Positions 1 to 6,663 are shown, counted from the first letter of the stretch. The stretch: 9,432 nucleotides of DNA from Syntrophomonadaceae bacterium (GCA_003561835.1 PWVN01000233.1:1-9432), one strand, 5' to 3'. Made by a program: numbers and translations. The notes: generated by a model not told the origin, from the letters alone.

Positions 1-181
1 GCTGGGTAACCGTCACCAGGTAGAAGGTCCCGTCATCTTGGCCGGCCATTTCCGGTACCTGGACAAATTGCTTCAGGTCGTCGGCGCTTCCGGGAGTCAG
101 GACAAAATAATTCGGCCGGGTCAAATAGCCCGCCGCCAGTAGAAGCAGTAAAAGCAGAATAAGACATCCTTTACGTTTCAT
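1..181 (-). CDS. ylbL: YlbL-type secreted PDZ/Lon-like (S16) protease, N-terminal part
   Basis: Only the first 60 codons are inside the window; the gene runs off the left edge. The reverse strand opens with ATG at 181 and gives MKRKGCLILLLLLLAAGYLT, a short basic end followed by a Leu/Ala-rich signal anchor, then a segment ending GTFYLVTVTQ. This pattern (signal anchor, a 'YFVLTPGSA' stretch, then a 'G-(S/T)-FY-L-x-TV' strand leading into the PDZ domain) matches the start of the YlbL family, membrane-anchored PDZ plus Lon-like serine proteases. The PDZ and catalytic Ser/Lys regions are outside the window. The start lies 4 bp after the ylbK stop, with an AAAGGA-like site upstream, so the two are probably cotranscribed. 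The order rsmD-coaD-ylbJ-ylbK-ylbL also supports the call, since it mirrors the ylbH-I-J-K-L order of Bacillus subtilis. Confidence 0.8.
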   Translation of the reverse strand, partial: MKRKGCLILLLLLLLAAGYLTRPNYFVLTPGSADDLKQFVQVPEMAGQDDGTFYLVTVTQ

Positions 182-185
182 TTCT

Positions 186-980
186 CTATTCCTTTCTCCG
201 GAGAAGATTCTCAATCCGGGGGATGGCCTCCCGGGCCGCCGCGGCACCGGCGGCCACCGCCTCAGGCACCTTGTGGAACTGGCTGGGGCTTACCTCTTCC
301 AGGTGAGGGCAAATGAGGACATCGGCCTGGAGTACCCTGTCTTTGTGGAGCTCCCGGCTCATGATATCGATGGACTGAGAAATAACATCCAGGAAGTTGT
401 TGATCCGGGGTTCGCCCACGTGATGGCCCACATCCACGGCCACCACGATGTCGGGGCCCATCTCCCGGACCACATCCACGGGGACCCGGTTCAAAACCCC
501 GCCGTCCACCAGCAAATAATCCTTCCAGGGTACCGGGGGGAAAACTCCCGGTATGCTGACGCTGGCCCTGACGGCATCGGCCACCCTGCCCTCCTTAAGG
601 GTGATGCTCTTTGCGCTGTAGAGATCGGTGGCACAGGTGGCAAAAGGGATTTCCAGTTCGGCAAAAGTCCGATTCCGGGTCAGGAAGCAGAGAATTTCTG
701 TAATTTTATCCCCCGCTATTATACCCATACGGGGGATGGTTAAATCCATCCACAGGCGCCTTTCCATGCGGGCGGCCAGATGCTCTATCATCTTCACGCT
801 CATGCCGTTGGCAAAGAAAGCCCCCACCATACTCCCCATGCTGGTCCCCGCCACGCAGTCCACGGGAATATTGTGTTCCTGAAAAACCTTTAAGACGCCG
901 ATATGGGCCAATCCCCGGGCTGACCCGCCGCTTAAGGCCAATCCCAGGTTGGGACGAGTTTTTTTTGCGGGTTGCCTCAT
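186..980 (-). CDS. ylbK: Patatin-like phospholipase/esterase, YlbK (RssA) family
   Basis: A 264-aa protein of the bacterial patatin-like family, predicted cytosolic or membrane-peripheral acyl-ester hydrolases. All hallmarks are visible: the glycine-rich oxyanion loop SGGSARG (residues 17-23), the nucleophile elbow G-T-S-M-G with Ser47, and the catalytic dyad Asp159 in the DGG motif (159-161) after a Pro-rich 'SIPGVFPPV' segment. The length fits the short single-domain YlbK/RssA group. The true substrate is unknown for most members. The start is ATG 980; an in-frame TAA sits directly before it, so it cannot start further upstream, and AGGTGA (991-996) lies 10 nt away. It is divergent from ylbJ and followed 4 bp later by ylbL, so ylbK-ylbL is probably one transcript. 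Confidence 0.9.
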   Translation of the reverse strand: MRQPAKKTRPNLGLALSGGSARGLAHIGVLKVFQEHNIPVDCVAGTSMGSMVGAFFANGMSVKMIEHLAARMERRLWMDLTIPRMGIIAGDKITEILCFLTRNRTFAELEIPFATCATDLYSAKSITLKEGRVADAVRASVSIPGVFPPVPWKDYLLVDGGVLNRVPVDVVREMGPDIVVAVDVGHHVGEPRINNFLDVISQSIDIMSRELHKDRVLQADVLICPHLEEVSPSQFHKVPEAVAAGAAAAREAIPRIENLLRRKE

Positions 981-984
981 TTAG

Positions 985-1015
985 TCATATTCACCTGCCC
1001 GTCAGATTATATATA
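985..1015 (+). promoter_or_regulatory. Candidate sigma-E-type promoter for ylbJ
   Basis: TCATATT at 985-991 matches the sigma-E -35 consensus (K-M-ATATT) at all seven positions. The -10 is ambiguous: the AT repeat at 1008-1015 matches about 4 of the 7 fixed positions of CATACAnT and the spacing of 16 is longer than the usual 13-15. A start near 1022 would give a short leader before the GGGAGG ribosome site. YlbJ is a sporulation gene under sigma-E control in B. subtilis, which is why this box was looked for. Confidence 0.35.
1006..1011 (-). promoter_or_regulatory. Possible -10 box for ylbK-ylbL
   Basis: On the reverse strand this reads TATAAT, 25 bp upstream of the ylbK ATG. No convincing -35 hexamer is seen 16-18 bp further upstream, and the box lies in a simple TA repeat, so it may be chance. 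Confidence 0.2.
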
Positions 1016-1034
1016 TATAGCGTTTAAACTTATC

Positions 1035-1047
1035 GGGAGGTCCTCCC
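1035..1047 (+). promoter_or_regulatory. ylbJ ribosome-binding site inside a perfect palindrome
   Basis: GGGAGG (1035-1040) is the Shine-Dalgarno site for the ylbJ TTG start, 8 nt away. It is followed after one base by its exact complement CCTCCC (1042-1047). In the mRNA, five base pairs (GGGAG/CTCCC) can close a 3-nt loop, which would hide the ribosome site. Confidence 0.55.
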
Positions 1048-1048
1048 A

Positions 1049-2359
1049 TTGTCTAAGATATTAATCTTTCTCTTGGTTATTATACCTATTTACTTTATTG
1101 TAAAAAAATTTCTCCGCCCCCGGGATTTTTCCCGGACCTTCACCTATATCCTGGCCTTCATCGGCCTCTCCCTCACCGTTTCCATGGTCTTTTTCCCCGA
1201 GGACGCCTTCGAAGCCGCGGTAAAGGGCCTGGATATCTGGTGGAACATCGTTTTCCCCGCCCTTCTCCCCTTCTTCATCGGTTCCGAAATTCTCATGGGC
1301 TTAGGCGTGGTCCATTTCATGGGCGTTATTCTGGAGCCCCTCATGCGGCCTATCTTTAAAGTGCCCGGGGTGGGCTCCTTCGTCATGGCCATGGGCCTGG
1401 CGTCGGGCTTTCCCATCGGGTCCATCCTGACCACCAGGATGCGGAAAGAAAAATTAGTGACCCGGATTGAGGGGGAGCGCCTCATGAGCTTTACCAACAC
1501 CGCCGACCCTCTCTTCATGTTCGGGGCCGTGGCCGTGGGCATGTTCGGCCTTCCCCATGTGGGGGTTTCCATCGCCGCCGCCCACTACCTGTCCAGCATC
1601 TCCGTGGGCCTCATCATGCGTTTTCACGGTAAGGATAAAAAGGCAGGCCGGGAGGCAAAAGCCAAGAAAAACATAGTCCTGCGGGGCCTGGAGGCCCTGG
1701 TCAGCGCCCGGGAAAAAGATAAGCGCCCCCTGGGACAGCTGATGGGTGACGCTATCAGAAACTCCGTAAACACCCTCCTGCTCATCGGCGGCTTTATTAT
1801 CCTTTTCTCCGTCATCATTCGCATCCTGGACGTATTGGGCTTTGTGGCTATCTTAAGCTCTTTCCTCAGCATCGTCATGGGGCCGTTGGGGATTGATACC
1901 GGCCTTTCCCCCGCCATCATCAGCGGTTTCTTCGAAGTAACCCTGGGCTGTCAGCTGGCGGGCGGTGCCCCGGAAGCCATCCCTATGTATCAAAAAATCA
2001 TGATTGCCGGCTCCGTCATCGCCTGGAGCGGCCTCTCCGTCCACGCCCAGGTGGCCAGCATCATCAGCGAGACGGATATGCGCATAACCCCCTTCGTCTG
2101 CGCCCGGGCCATCCACGCTGTCCTGGCGGGGGTCTACACCTACCTCCTCTTTGGGCCCTTCTCCTTTGTGATAAACCGCATAACCGTCCCCGTTTTTCTT
2201 TACACCACGCCCCGGGCCGGGGATTTTAGCTTCTGGTGGCAGCGGACGGCCTTCGCCACCCAGCGGGTCCTCACGGTCATCCTCATCCTTATGGCGGTAT
2301 CCCTCTTGATGTATGCCGCCACAGAAGTGAGGGGCGCTTTTAGGAGGAAATCTTTATAA
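1049..2359 (+). CDS. ylbJ: Sporulation integral membrane protein YlbJ
   Basis: A 436-aa polytopic membrane protein of the YlbJ family (nucleoside-recognition/Gate fold), needed for spore formation in B. subtilis; its transported substrate is not established. Hydrophobic segments lie near residues 3-20, 32-50, 65-86, 108-126, 153-190, 240-262, 264-282, 287-304, 316-340, 350-376 and 405-424. Characteristic polar motifs inside membrane segments are SGFPIG (119-124), TNTADPLFMFGAVAVG (149-164), SGFFEVTLGC (292-301) and WSGLSVHAQ (326-334). Residues 191-235 form a long Lys/Arg-rich loop, probably cytoplasmic. The start is TTG 1049, supported by GGGAGG 8 nt upstream and by the family N-terminus being a membrane segment. 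It stands alone on the plus strand between two minus-strand units, and its stop is 6 bp from that of coaD with no obvious terminator. Confidence 0.92.
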   Translation: MSKILIFLLVIIPIYFIVKKFLRPRDFSRTFTYILAFIGLSLTVSMVFFPEDAFEAAVKGLDIWWNIVFPALLPFFIGSEILMGLGVVHFMGVILEPLMRPIFKVPGVGSFVMAMGLASGFPIGSILTTRMRKEKLVTRIEGERLMSFTNTADPLFMFGAVAVGMFGLPHVGVSIAAAHYLSSISVGLIMRFHGKDKKAGREAKAKKNIVLRGLEALVSAREKDKRPLGQLMGDAIRNSVNTLLLIGGFIILFSVIIRILDVLGFVAILSSFLSIVMGPLGIDTGLSPAIISGFFEVTLGCQLAGGAPEAIPMYQKIMIAGSVIAWSGLSVHAQVASIISETDMRITPFVCARAIHAVLAGVYTYLLFGPFSFVINRITVPVFLYTTPRAGDFSFWWQRTAFATQRVLTVILILMAVSLLMYAATEVRGAFRRKSL

Positions 2360-2365
2360 ACTTTA

Positions 2366-2854
2366 TTATAAGGTCCCCTCTTTATACATCCTGACAATTT
2401 TTTTATACACACAGGGGGGTACCAGGCTCTCCACGTTCCCCCCGTAGCTGGCCACTTCCTTTACGATGCTGGAACTCAAGTAGGAATGCTGGCCGCTGGT
2501 CATCATAAACATGGTCTCAATATCCTGGTCCAGTTTCCGGTTTATGAGGGCCATCTGAAACTCAACTTCAAAGTCGGTAATAGCCCTCAGGCCCTTGATG
2601 ATTACCCGGGCCTGTTTTTCCTTCACATAGTTGATGAGCAAGCCCCGGTAGCAGTCCACTTCCACATTGGCAATCCCCGCCGTGGTCACCTTGAGCATTT
2701 CCAGCCTCTCTTCCAGGCTGAACATGGGCTTTTTTCTGGGATTCTCCATGACGGTTACCACCACTTTATCGAAGATGCGGGAAGCCCGCTTAAGAATATC
2801 CAGGTGGCCGTTGGTTATGGGGTCAAAACTGCCGGGATAAATTGCCGTAATCAT
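2366..2854 (-). CDS. coaD: Phosphopantetheine adenylyltransferase
   Basis: The 162-aa protein has the usual CoaD length (about 160). It transfers AMP from ATP to 4'-phosphopantetheine to give dephospho-CoA and pyrophosphate, the penultimate step of coenzyme A synthesis, in the cytosol. Visible signatures are the N-terminal YPGSFDPITNGH (6-17) with the nucleotidyltransferase T/HxGH motif at 14-17, the KGLRAITDFEVE segment (87-98) with Arg90, and YLSSSIVKEVA (125-135), the ISSS-type motif. The start is ATG 2854 with AAGGGGAG 8 nt upstream. The ATGA overlap with the rsmD stop indicates translational coupling. In many bacteria rsmD-coaD is a fixed pair, as here. Confidence 0.97.
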   Translation of the reverse strand: MITAIYPGSFDPITNGHLDILKRASRIFDKVVVTVMENPRKKPMFSLEERLEMLKVTTAGIANVEVDCYRGLLINYVKEKQARVIIKGLRAITDFEVEFQMALINRKLDQDIETMFMMTSGQHSYLSSSIVKEVASYGGNVESLVPPCVYKKIVRMYKEGTL

Positions 2855-3426
2855 GAAAATATCTCCCCTTTTTCGCTAGCGCGTAGAAATGACAGTGCCG
2901 TATCGCCGTAAATCCGCTGTCTGTACAAATCAAAAGGGCCAGGCTTCCAGGAGCAGTTCCCTGCCCCGTGTTCTACAATAACAACCCCCCTTCTCTGTAA
3001 AAGCTGGTTTTGCCAAATGTCCTTAAGCACAGAATCTATGAGGCTGCTGTTTCCGTAGGGAGGGTCCATAAAGATGTGGGTGAAAGAGGACCTCTCCCTG
3101 CCCAACAGCCCCAGGGCCCTGGTTACATCCATTTTCAGCACCCGGCTTTGGGAGGTAAAACCTGTTTTTTCCAGATTAGCCTTCATATCTCTTACCGCCA
3201 AAAACTCTTTTTCAACAAAAACAGCAAGGGCTGTACCCCTGCTTAATGCTTCAATACCGATGGCGCCGCTTCCTGCAAACAGGTCCAAAAATAAGGTGCC
3301 GGTAAAAACAGGGCCCAGTATGTTGAACAAAGCCCCCTTGACCTTGTCACTGGTGGGCCGCGTCCCTTCCCCTTTTCTGGTCCTAAGAAGGGTCCCCTTG
3401 GCGATCCCGGCGATAACCCGCACCAT
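2851..3426 (-). CDS. rsmD: 16S rRNA (guanine(966)-N2)-methyltransferase
   Basis: An S-adenosylmethionine-dependent methyltransferase of about 190 aa that modifies G966 of 16S rRNA (E. coli numbering). Numbering from the ATG at 3426, the SAM-binding motif I LDLFAGSGAIGIE is at about 47-59 and the catalytic DPPY motif of N2/N6 methylases at about 121-124; RPTSDKVKGALFNIL (about 23-37) is the conserved N-terminal block of the family. The start is uncertain: TTG 3429, ATG 3426 and GTG 3423 are consecutive in frame. The family usually begins MRVI(A/S)G, and the G-rich site at 3431-3436 is 7 nt from the GTG, so GTG 3423 may be the true start, with little effect on the protein. It overlaps coaD by 4 bp and is the first gene of that pair. 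Confidence 0.95.
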   Translation of the reverse strand: MVRVIAGIAKGTLLRTRKGEGTRPTSDKVKGALFNILGPVFTGTLFLDLFAGSGAIGIEALSRGTALAVFVEKEFLAVRDMKANLEKTGFTSQSRVLKMDVTRALGLLGRERSSFTHIFMDPPYGNSSLIDSVLKDIWQNQLLQRRGVVIVEHGAGNCSWKPGPFDLYRQRIYGDTALSFLRASEKGEIFS

Positions 3427-3440
3427 CAAACCCCCCGTTA

Positions 3441-3485
3441 CCGTGCTTGTTTTAATTTTAACAAGCCGGCATTAAAAAAGCAAGA
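3441..3485 (-). promoter_or_regulatory. Hairpin and possible promoter just upstream of rsmD
   Basis: GCTTGTT (3445-3451) and AACAAGC (3460-3466) form a 7-bp stem with an 8-nt loop, extended by CCG/CGG across a bulged T3444. On the reverse strand TAAAAT (3455-3460) could be a -10 box, with a weak TTGCTT -35 17 bp upstream. The structure sits 5 bp before the G-rich ribosome site of rsmD. Whether it is an operator, a leader hairpin or a chance repeat cannot be told from the sequence. Confidence 0.3.
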
Positions 3486-3520
3486 ATCTGTGGCATAAAT
3501 TACCAGATATTTTTTCCTGG

Positions 3521-3583
3521 TTACCCTGTATATTTCTTGCATGATGTGCCCATAATACTAACGACACAACAATATTTCCCCAT
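3521..3583 (-). CDS. Possible 20-codon small ORF/leader peptide upstream of rsmD
   Basis: On the reverse strand an ATG at 3583 opens a 20-codon frame ending TAA at 3521, beginning MGKYCCVVSIMG and containing three cysteines (5, 6, 15). A strong GGAGG lies 8 nt upstream of the ATG, which is the main support. The last codons overlap GCAAGAA (3534-3540), whose complement TTCTTGC (reverse strand, 3480-3486) is followed by six Ts, an arrangement like leader-peptide attenuators, though the 47-nt gap is long. I know of no family it belongs to. It may be a leader peptide, a small protein or chance. Confidence 0.25.
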   Translation of the reverse strand: MGKYCCVVSIMGTSCKKYTG

Positions 3584-3611
3584 AAGCTCTTCCTCCGGTT
3601 TCTCCTCTCCC

Positions 3612-3651
3612 AACTGGCGGCTTCCAAAAAGAAGCCGCCAGTTACTTTTTT
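3612..3651 (+). terminator. Strong plus-strand rho-independent terminator with no adjacent plus-strand gene
   Basis: AACTGGCGGCTTC (3612-3624) and GAAGCCGCCAGTT (3631-3643) are exact complements: a 13-bp GC-rich stem with a 6-nt loop. Two bases later come six Ts (3646-3651) on the plus strand. On the minus strand the stem is followed by GGGAGAGG, so it would not terminate in that direction. The nearest plus-strand gene upstream is ylbJ, whose stop is 1.25 kb away. Confidence 0.75.
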
Positions 3652-3656
3652 CACCC

Positions 3657-3693
3657 GAAATAAAATTTAAAGCGGGCCCCGAAGAGCCCGCTT
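3657..3693 (-). terminator. Terminator of the SASP gene with a cUUCGg tetraloop
   Basis: On the reverse strand AAGCGGGCTC and GGGCCCGCTT form a 10-bp stem (one T-G wobble) around the loop TTCG closed by C-G, the very stable cUUCGg tetraloop. It is followed by a T-rich run (TAAATTTTATTT). It begins 14 bp after the SASP stop codon. Confidence 0.8.
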
Positions 3694-3707
3694 AAGTATA
3701 TGTTCGA

Positions 3708-3956
3708 CTACGCTTGAGGTCCGCCTTGTTGGGGAGATTGCCCCGTACCGGCCATCCGGTTTTCAACTTCAGCAATCATCCTCTTGACCATGGTCCCGCC
3801 GACGTAACCGTTTTGACGGGAGGTCAGGTTGCCCTTATCCCCACTGTAGTCAATACCCAGTTCGCTTGCGATTTCATTCTTGAACTTATCCAGAGCTTGC
3901 TGGGCGCCTTGCACCAGAACTCTGTTCCGTCCACCAGTGTTGTTGTTAGTAGCCAT
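3708..3956 (-). CDS. Alpha/beta-type small acid-soluble spore protein (SASP)
   Basis: An 82-aa SASP of the alpha/beta type. These proteins coat spore DNA in the forespore, hold it in an A-like form and protect it from UV and heat damage; the germination protease GPR cuts them later. NRVLVQGAQQALDKFKNEIA (11-30) followed by SELGID contains the GPR recognition site (NEIASE; the family cut is after the Glu before I/F-A, here Glu28). NGYVGGTMVKRMIAEVE (49-65) is the second conserved DNA-binding block. The Asn-rich N-terminus and Gln/Pro/Gly-rich C-terminus are also typical. The ATG at 3956 has AAAGGAGGTG upstream (10 nt after its end), a very strong site. It is a single-gene unit, with its own terminator and a candidate sigma-G promoter. 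Confidence 0.95.
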   Translation of the reverse strand: MATNNNTGGRNRVLVQGAQQALDKFKNEIASELGIDYSGDKGNLTSRQNGYVGGTMVKRMIAEVENRMAGTGQSPQQGGPQA

Positions 3957-3990
3957 TATAAATTTTCACCTCCTTTAATAATGTTATTCT

Positions 3991-4020
3991 TATTATGACA
4001 CGCGAAATCTCTTCTATACT
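3991..4020 (-). promoter_or_regulatory. Candidate sigma-G promoter of the SASP gene
   Basis: On the reverse strand CATAATA (3991-3997) matches the sigma-G -10 CATACTA at 6 of 7 bases. AGTATA (4015-4020), 17 bp upstream, matches the -35 TGAATA at 4 of 6. A start near 3984 would place the AAAGGAGGTG site about 8 nt into the mRNA. SASP genes are classic sigma-G targets. Confidence 0.5.
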
Positions 4021-4025
4021 AGAAG
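4011..4025. repeat. 15-bp palindrome over the -35 of the SASP promoter
   Basis: CTTCTA (4011-4016), 3 bp, TAGAAG (4020-4025): a perfect interrupted palindrome that overlaps the candidate sigma-G -35. It could be a binding site for a dimeric regulator (SpoVT modulates sigma-G genes in B. subtilis), but no site is assigned here. Confidence 0.45.
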
Positions 4026-4061
4026 TGTTTTCCTGAAACGTATTATTATGTTCCGGCGCAT

Positions 4062-4091
4062 AAAAAAAATTCCTATTTTACATAGGAATTT
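4062..4091 (-). terminator. Terminator of the DUF1858-yloU-fakA-degV operon
   Basis: AAATTCCTAT (4067-4076) and ATAGGAATTT (4082-4091) form a 10-bp stem with a 5-nt loop. On the reverse strand the stem runs into a continuous T tract (8 Ts, three of them in the stem). It lies 36 bp after the degV stop. Confidence 0.8.
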
Positions 4092-4126
4092 GAAGATATT
4101 TCATTTTTTTTCTATGGTTGCCTGAT

Positions 4127-4978
4127 TTACTGCTCCCTGTCGGGGAAGAAGAGGAGGCCCACCAGCCCCGGCCCCGTGTGGCAGCCGATGACGGCCCCGA
4201 CGGGAGTGATGATGACTTCCGAGATGTCATAGATCTTTTTCAGCTCTTCTACCAGGGCTTCCGCCGTGGCCAGCGCATTGCCGTGGACCACGGCCCCCTT
4301 CACCTTGCCCTCCGGGGGCAGCATGCCCTTGAGCAGGTCCACGATGGTCTGGAGGGCCTTCTTGCTGCCCCGGGCTTTCTCCACGGGGATGATGCCGCCG
4401 TCCTTTAAGGAGAGGATGGGCTTCATCTTCAAAAGCCCTCCCAGGAAGGCCTGGGCCTTGCCGATGCGGCCGTTCTTCTGCAGGTATTCCAGGGTATCCA
4501 CCATGAAGAGGACGCGGGTCTCTTGCATATAAAAATCGATGATTTCCAGTACTTCTTCCTTGCTCTTGCCGGCCTTGGCCGCCCGGGCCGCCTCCAGCAC
4601 GATGAAGCCCAAAGCCATGGAGGCCACCTTGGAGTCGATGACGGTGATGTCCATGTCGGGGAGCAGGTCCCGGGCCATGGTGGCCGATTGGTAGGTGCCG
4701 CTCAAACCCTGGGAGATGTGGACGGAGATGATGGCATCCCCGCTCCCCCCCACCTCTTCGTAGGCCTTCTGAAAGTCCCCGGGGGAGGGCTGGGATGTCC
4801 TGGGCAGCAAATCCGTCTGGGGGAGCTTGGTAAAGAAGTCCTCGGGGGACAGTTCCACCCAGTCCAGAAACACCTCCTCACCGAAATGGACGTTCAGGGG
4901 CACTACCGTGATGTTCAGTTCTTCCACCATTTCCTTGGGTAAATCCGCCGTGCTGTCCGTAACAATACGAATTGCCAA
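4127..4978 (-). CDS. DegV-family fatty-acid-binding protein (FakB-like)
   Basis: The 283-aa protein has the full DegV length. DegV/FakB proteins bind a fatty acid and present it to the kinase FakA, which phosphorylates it to acyl-phosphate for membrane lipid synthesis. Typical blocks are VTDSTADLP (6-14), RTSQPSPGDF (60-69), the SGTYQSA loop (92-98), LEYLQKNGRIGKA (162-174), and GAVIGCHTGPG (260-270) near the C-terminus. The lipid preference cannot be read from the sequence. The start is TTG 4978: AAAGGAGG lies 8 nt upstream and MAIRIVTDST is the expected N-terminus. It follows fakA by 25 bp and is the last gene before the terminator, so the kinase and a carrier are encoded together. Confidence 0.93.
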   Translation of the reverse strand: MAIRIVTDSTADLPKEMVEELNITVVPLNVHFGEEVFLDWVELSPEDFFTKLPQTDLLPRTSQPSPGDFQKAYEEVGGSGDAIISVHISQGLSGTYQSATMARDLLPDMDITVIDSKVASMALGFIVLEAARAAKAGKSKEEVLEIIDFYMQETRVLFMVDTLEYLQKNGRIGKAQAFLGGLLKMKPILSLKDGGIIPVEKARGSKKALQTIVDLLKGMLPPEGKVKGAVVHGNALATAEALVEELKKIYDISEVIITPVGAVIGCHTGPGLVGLLFFPDREQ

Positions 4979-5003
4979 ATAAATCGCCTCCTTTGTTTAT
5001 TTA

Positions 5004-6650
5004 TTATTCGATACTGATCACGAACTGATACAGGGGTTGTCCACCGTTATAGACCTCGAATTCCTTGTCGGCGTAGTTTTCCTCCAGCTCCTCGACGAGG
5101 GCCAAAGCTTCCTCGTGGGCAATGTCCTGACCGTAATAAATAGTAATAAGTTCGTCCTCTTCCCCCACCATGGTTTCCATGAGGGCCTTCAGAGTTTCCT
5201 CCAGGGTTTTGCCCACCACCACCAGGTCCCCGTTGTGCATGCCGATGTAATCCCCCCGGGAAATGTTGTGGCCGTTGTATTTGGAATCCCGGACGGCCAG
5301 GGTGATCTGCCCCGTCTTGACGCTTAAGAGGGCCCCCATCATGCGCTTTGCGTTCTCCTCCAGGGTCTGCTCCACCTTGTTCAAACACAGGAGGGCCGCG
5401 ATCCCCTGGGGAATGGTCTTGCTGGGGATGACCCGGATGTCCTTGTCCGAGAGCTCTTTGGCCTGCTCCGCCGCCAGGATGATGTTCTTGTTGTTGGGCA
5501 GGATGAGGATTTCGCCCATGGGCAGCCGCTCCACTTCCTTCAGGAAGTCCTCGGTGCTGGGGTTCATGGTTTGGCCCCCCTCGATAATGGCATCCACCCC
5601 CATGCTGGTCAGCAGTTCTCTGAAGCCTTCCCCCGACGCCACGGTGATGACGCCGATCCCTGCCGCCGGCACCGCCGGTTCCCCGTTACCGCCCGCATCC
5701 TGCTCGCTCCAGCGGGTTTCCTGGTGCTGCTCCAGCATGTTGTCGATCTTGATCTGGTGGAGGGTGCCGGCCTCGGTGGAGATCTCCAGCACCCGCCCGG
5801 GGGAATTGGTGTGGATATGGACCTTTAAGACGGTATCCTCCCCCACCACCAGGAGGGAATCCCCCAGATCCACCAGCCTGTCCTGCAGGCGGCCGGCCGA
5901 GAGTTCCTGTCCCTTGATGATGAATTCCGTGCAGTAGATAAACTCGATATCCCCCAGGGAAGCCGCATCCACGGCTTTCTCCTCCCGCTCTTCCCCTTCC
6001 GGGGTCACCACCACCTCCTCCACCTGGTAATCCGGGTTCACCAGGACGTTCAAAAAACCGCCGTACATGTAGTAGACACCCTTGCCGCCGGCATCCACCA
6101 CCCCTGCCTGTTTGAGGACGGGCAGCATGCCGGGCGTCCGGTTCACGGTATCCAGGGACTGCTCCACCACTTTCTCCAGGAGGAAAATGATGTTCTTGTC
6201 CCGGCGGGCAGCCTTCGTGGCGGCTGTGGCCGCGTCCTTGGCCACCGTCAGCATGGTCCCCTCCACGGGCTTCAGCACGGCCCGGTAGGCCGAATCCACC
6301 CCCTCCTGGAGGGCCTTAGCGAAATCCGGGGCGCTAATTTTTTCCTTCCCCTCCACCGCTTTGGCGAAACCCCGGAAGAGCTGGGATAAGATTACCCCGG
6401 AGTTGCCCCGGGCGCCCATGAGGGAACCCAAGGAGATACTTTTCGCCAGACTATTTACAGAATTATCAGTATCCTTTTTTAACTCTTGAATGGCGGCCTG
6501 TATGGTCAGGATCATATTGGTACCGGTATCCCCGTCGGGGACCGGGAAGACATTCAGGTCGTTGATCTCCTGCTTCCTCGCCTGCAGCCGGGCCGCGCCC
6601 CCAAGGAACATCTGCTTGAATCCGGGTCCGTCCAAGTACTCTAGATGCAC
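5004..6650 (-). CDS. fakA: DAK2-domain fatty acid kinase, FakA/YloV family
   Basis: A 548-aa protein, the typical length of FakA/YloV. It is the ATP-dependent kinase that phosphorylates fatty acids bound to FakB (DegV) proteins, feeding exogenous acids to PlsX/PlsY. The N-terminal DhaL/DAK2 domain (about 10-200) shows NVFPVPDGDTGTNM (33-46), whose Asp39 and Asp41 are expected to hold the Mg-ATP ions, and GARGNSGVILSQLFRGF (79-95). The middle domain has Cys240 (YCTEFII) and KVHIHTNSPG with His278 and His280, matching the zinc site described in this family. The C-terminal part (about 330-548) is the FakB-binding region. Start: GTG 6650, with AAGGAGGT 7 nt upstream overlapping the yloU stop; the downstream frame starts MHLEYLDG as in relatives. 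It lies between yloU (13 bp) and degV (25 bp). Confidence 0.95.
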   Translation of the reverse strand: MHLEYLDGPGFKQMFLGGAARLQARKQEINDLNVFPVPDGDTGTNMILTIQAAIQELKKDTDNSVNSLAKSISLGSLMGARGNSGVILSQLFRGFAKAVEGKEKISAPDFAKALQEGVDSAYRAVLKPVEGTMLTVAKDAATAATKAARRDKNIIFLLEKVVEQSLDTVNRTPGMLPVLKQAGVVDAGGKGVYYMYGGFLNVLVNPDYQVEEVVVTPEGEEREEKAVDAASLGDIEFIYCTEFIIKGQELSAGRLQDRLVDLGDSLLVVGEDTVLKVHIHTNSPGRVLEISTEAGTLHQIKIDNMLEQHQETRWSEQDAGGNGEPAVPAAGIGVITVASGEGFRELLTSMGVDAIIEGGQTMNPSTEDFLKEVERLPMGEILILPNNKNIILAAEQAKELSDKDIRVIPSKTIPQGIAALLCLNKVEQTLEENAKRMMGALLSVKTGQITLAVRDSKYNGHNISRGDYIGMHNGDLVVVGKTLEETLKALMETMVGEEDELITIYYGQDIAHEEALALVEELEENYADKEFEVYNGGQPLYQFVISIE

Positions 6651-6663
6651 AGCGACAACCTCC

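Noticed and set aside
977..988. Three-codon mini-ORF (ATG ACT AAA TGA) overlapping the ylbK start
   Set aside because: Its ATG is only about 3 nt from the ribosome site, too close to be used, while the spacing to the ylbK ATG is good; likely chance.
3472..3654. 60-codon reverse-strand frame with a GTG start across the spacer
   Set aside because: It runs through the 13-bp terminator hairpin, has no ribosome site, and its composition is not protein-like; the 20-codon SD-led frame inside the same spacer is the better candidate.
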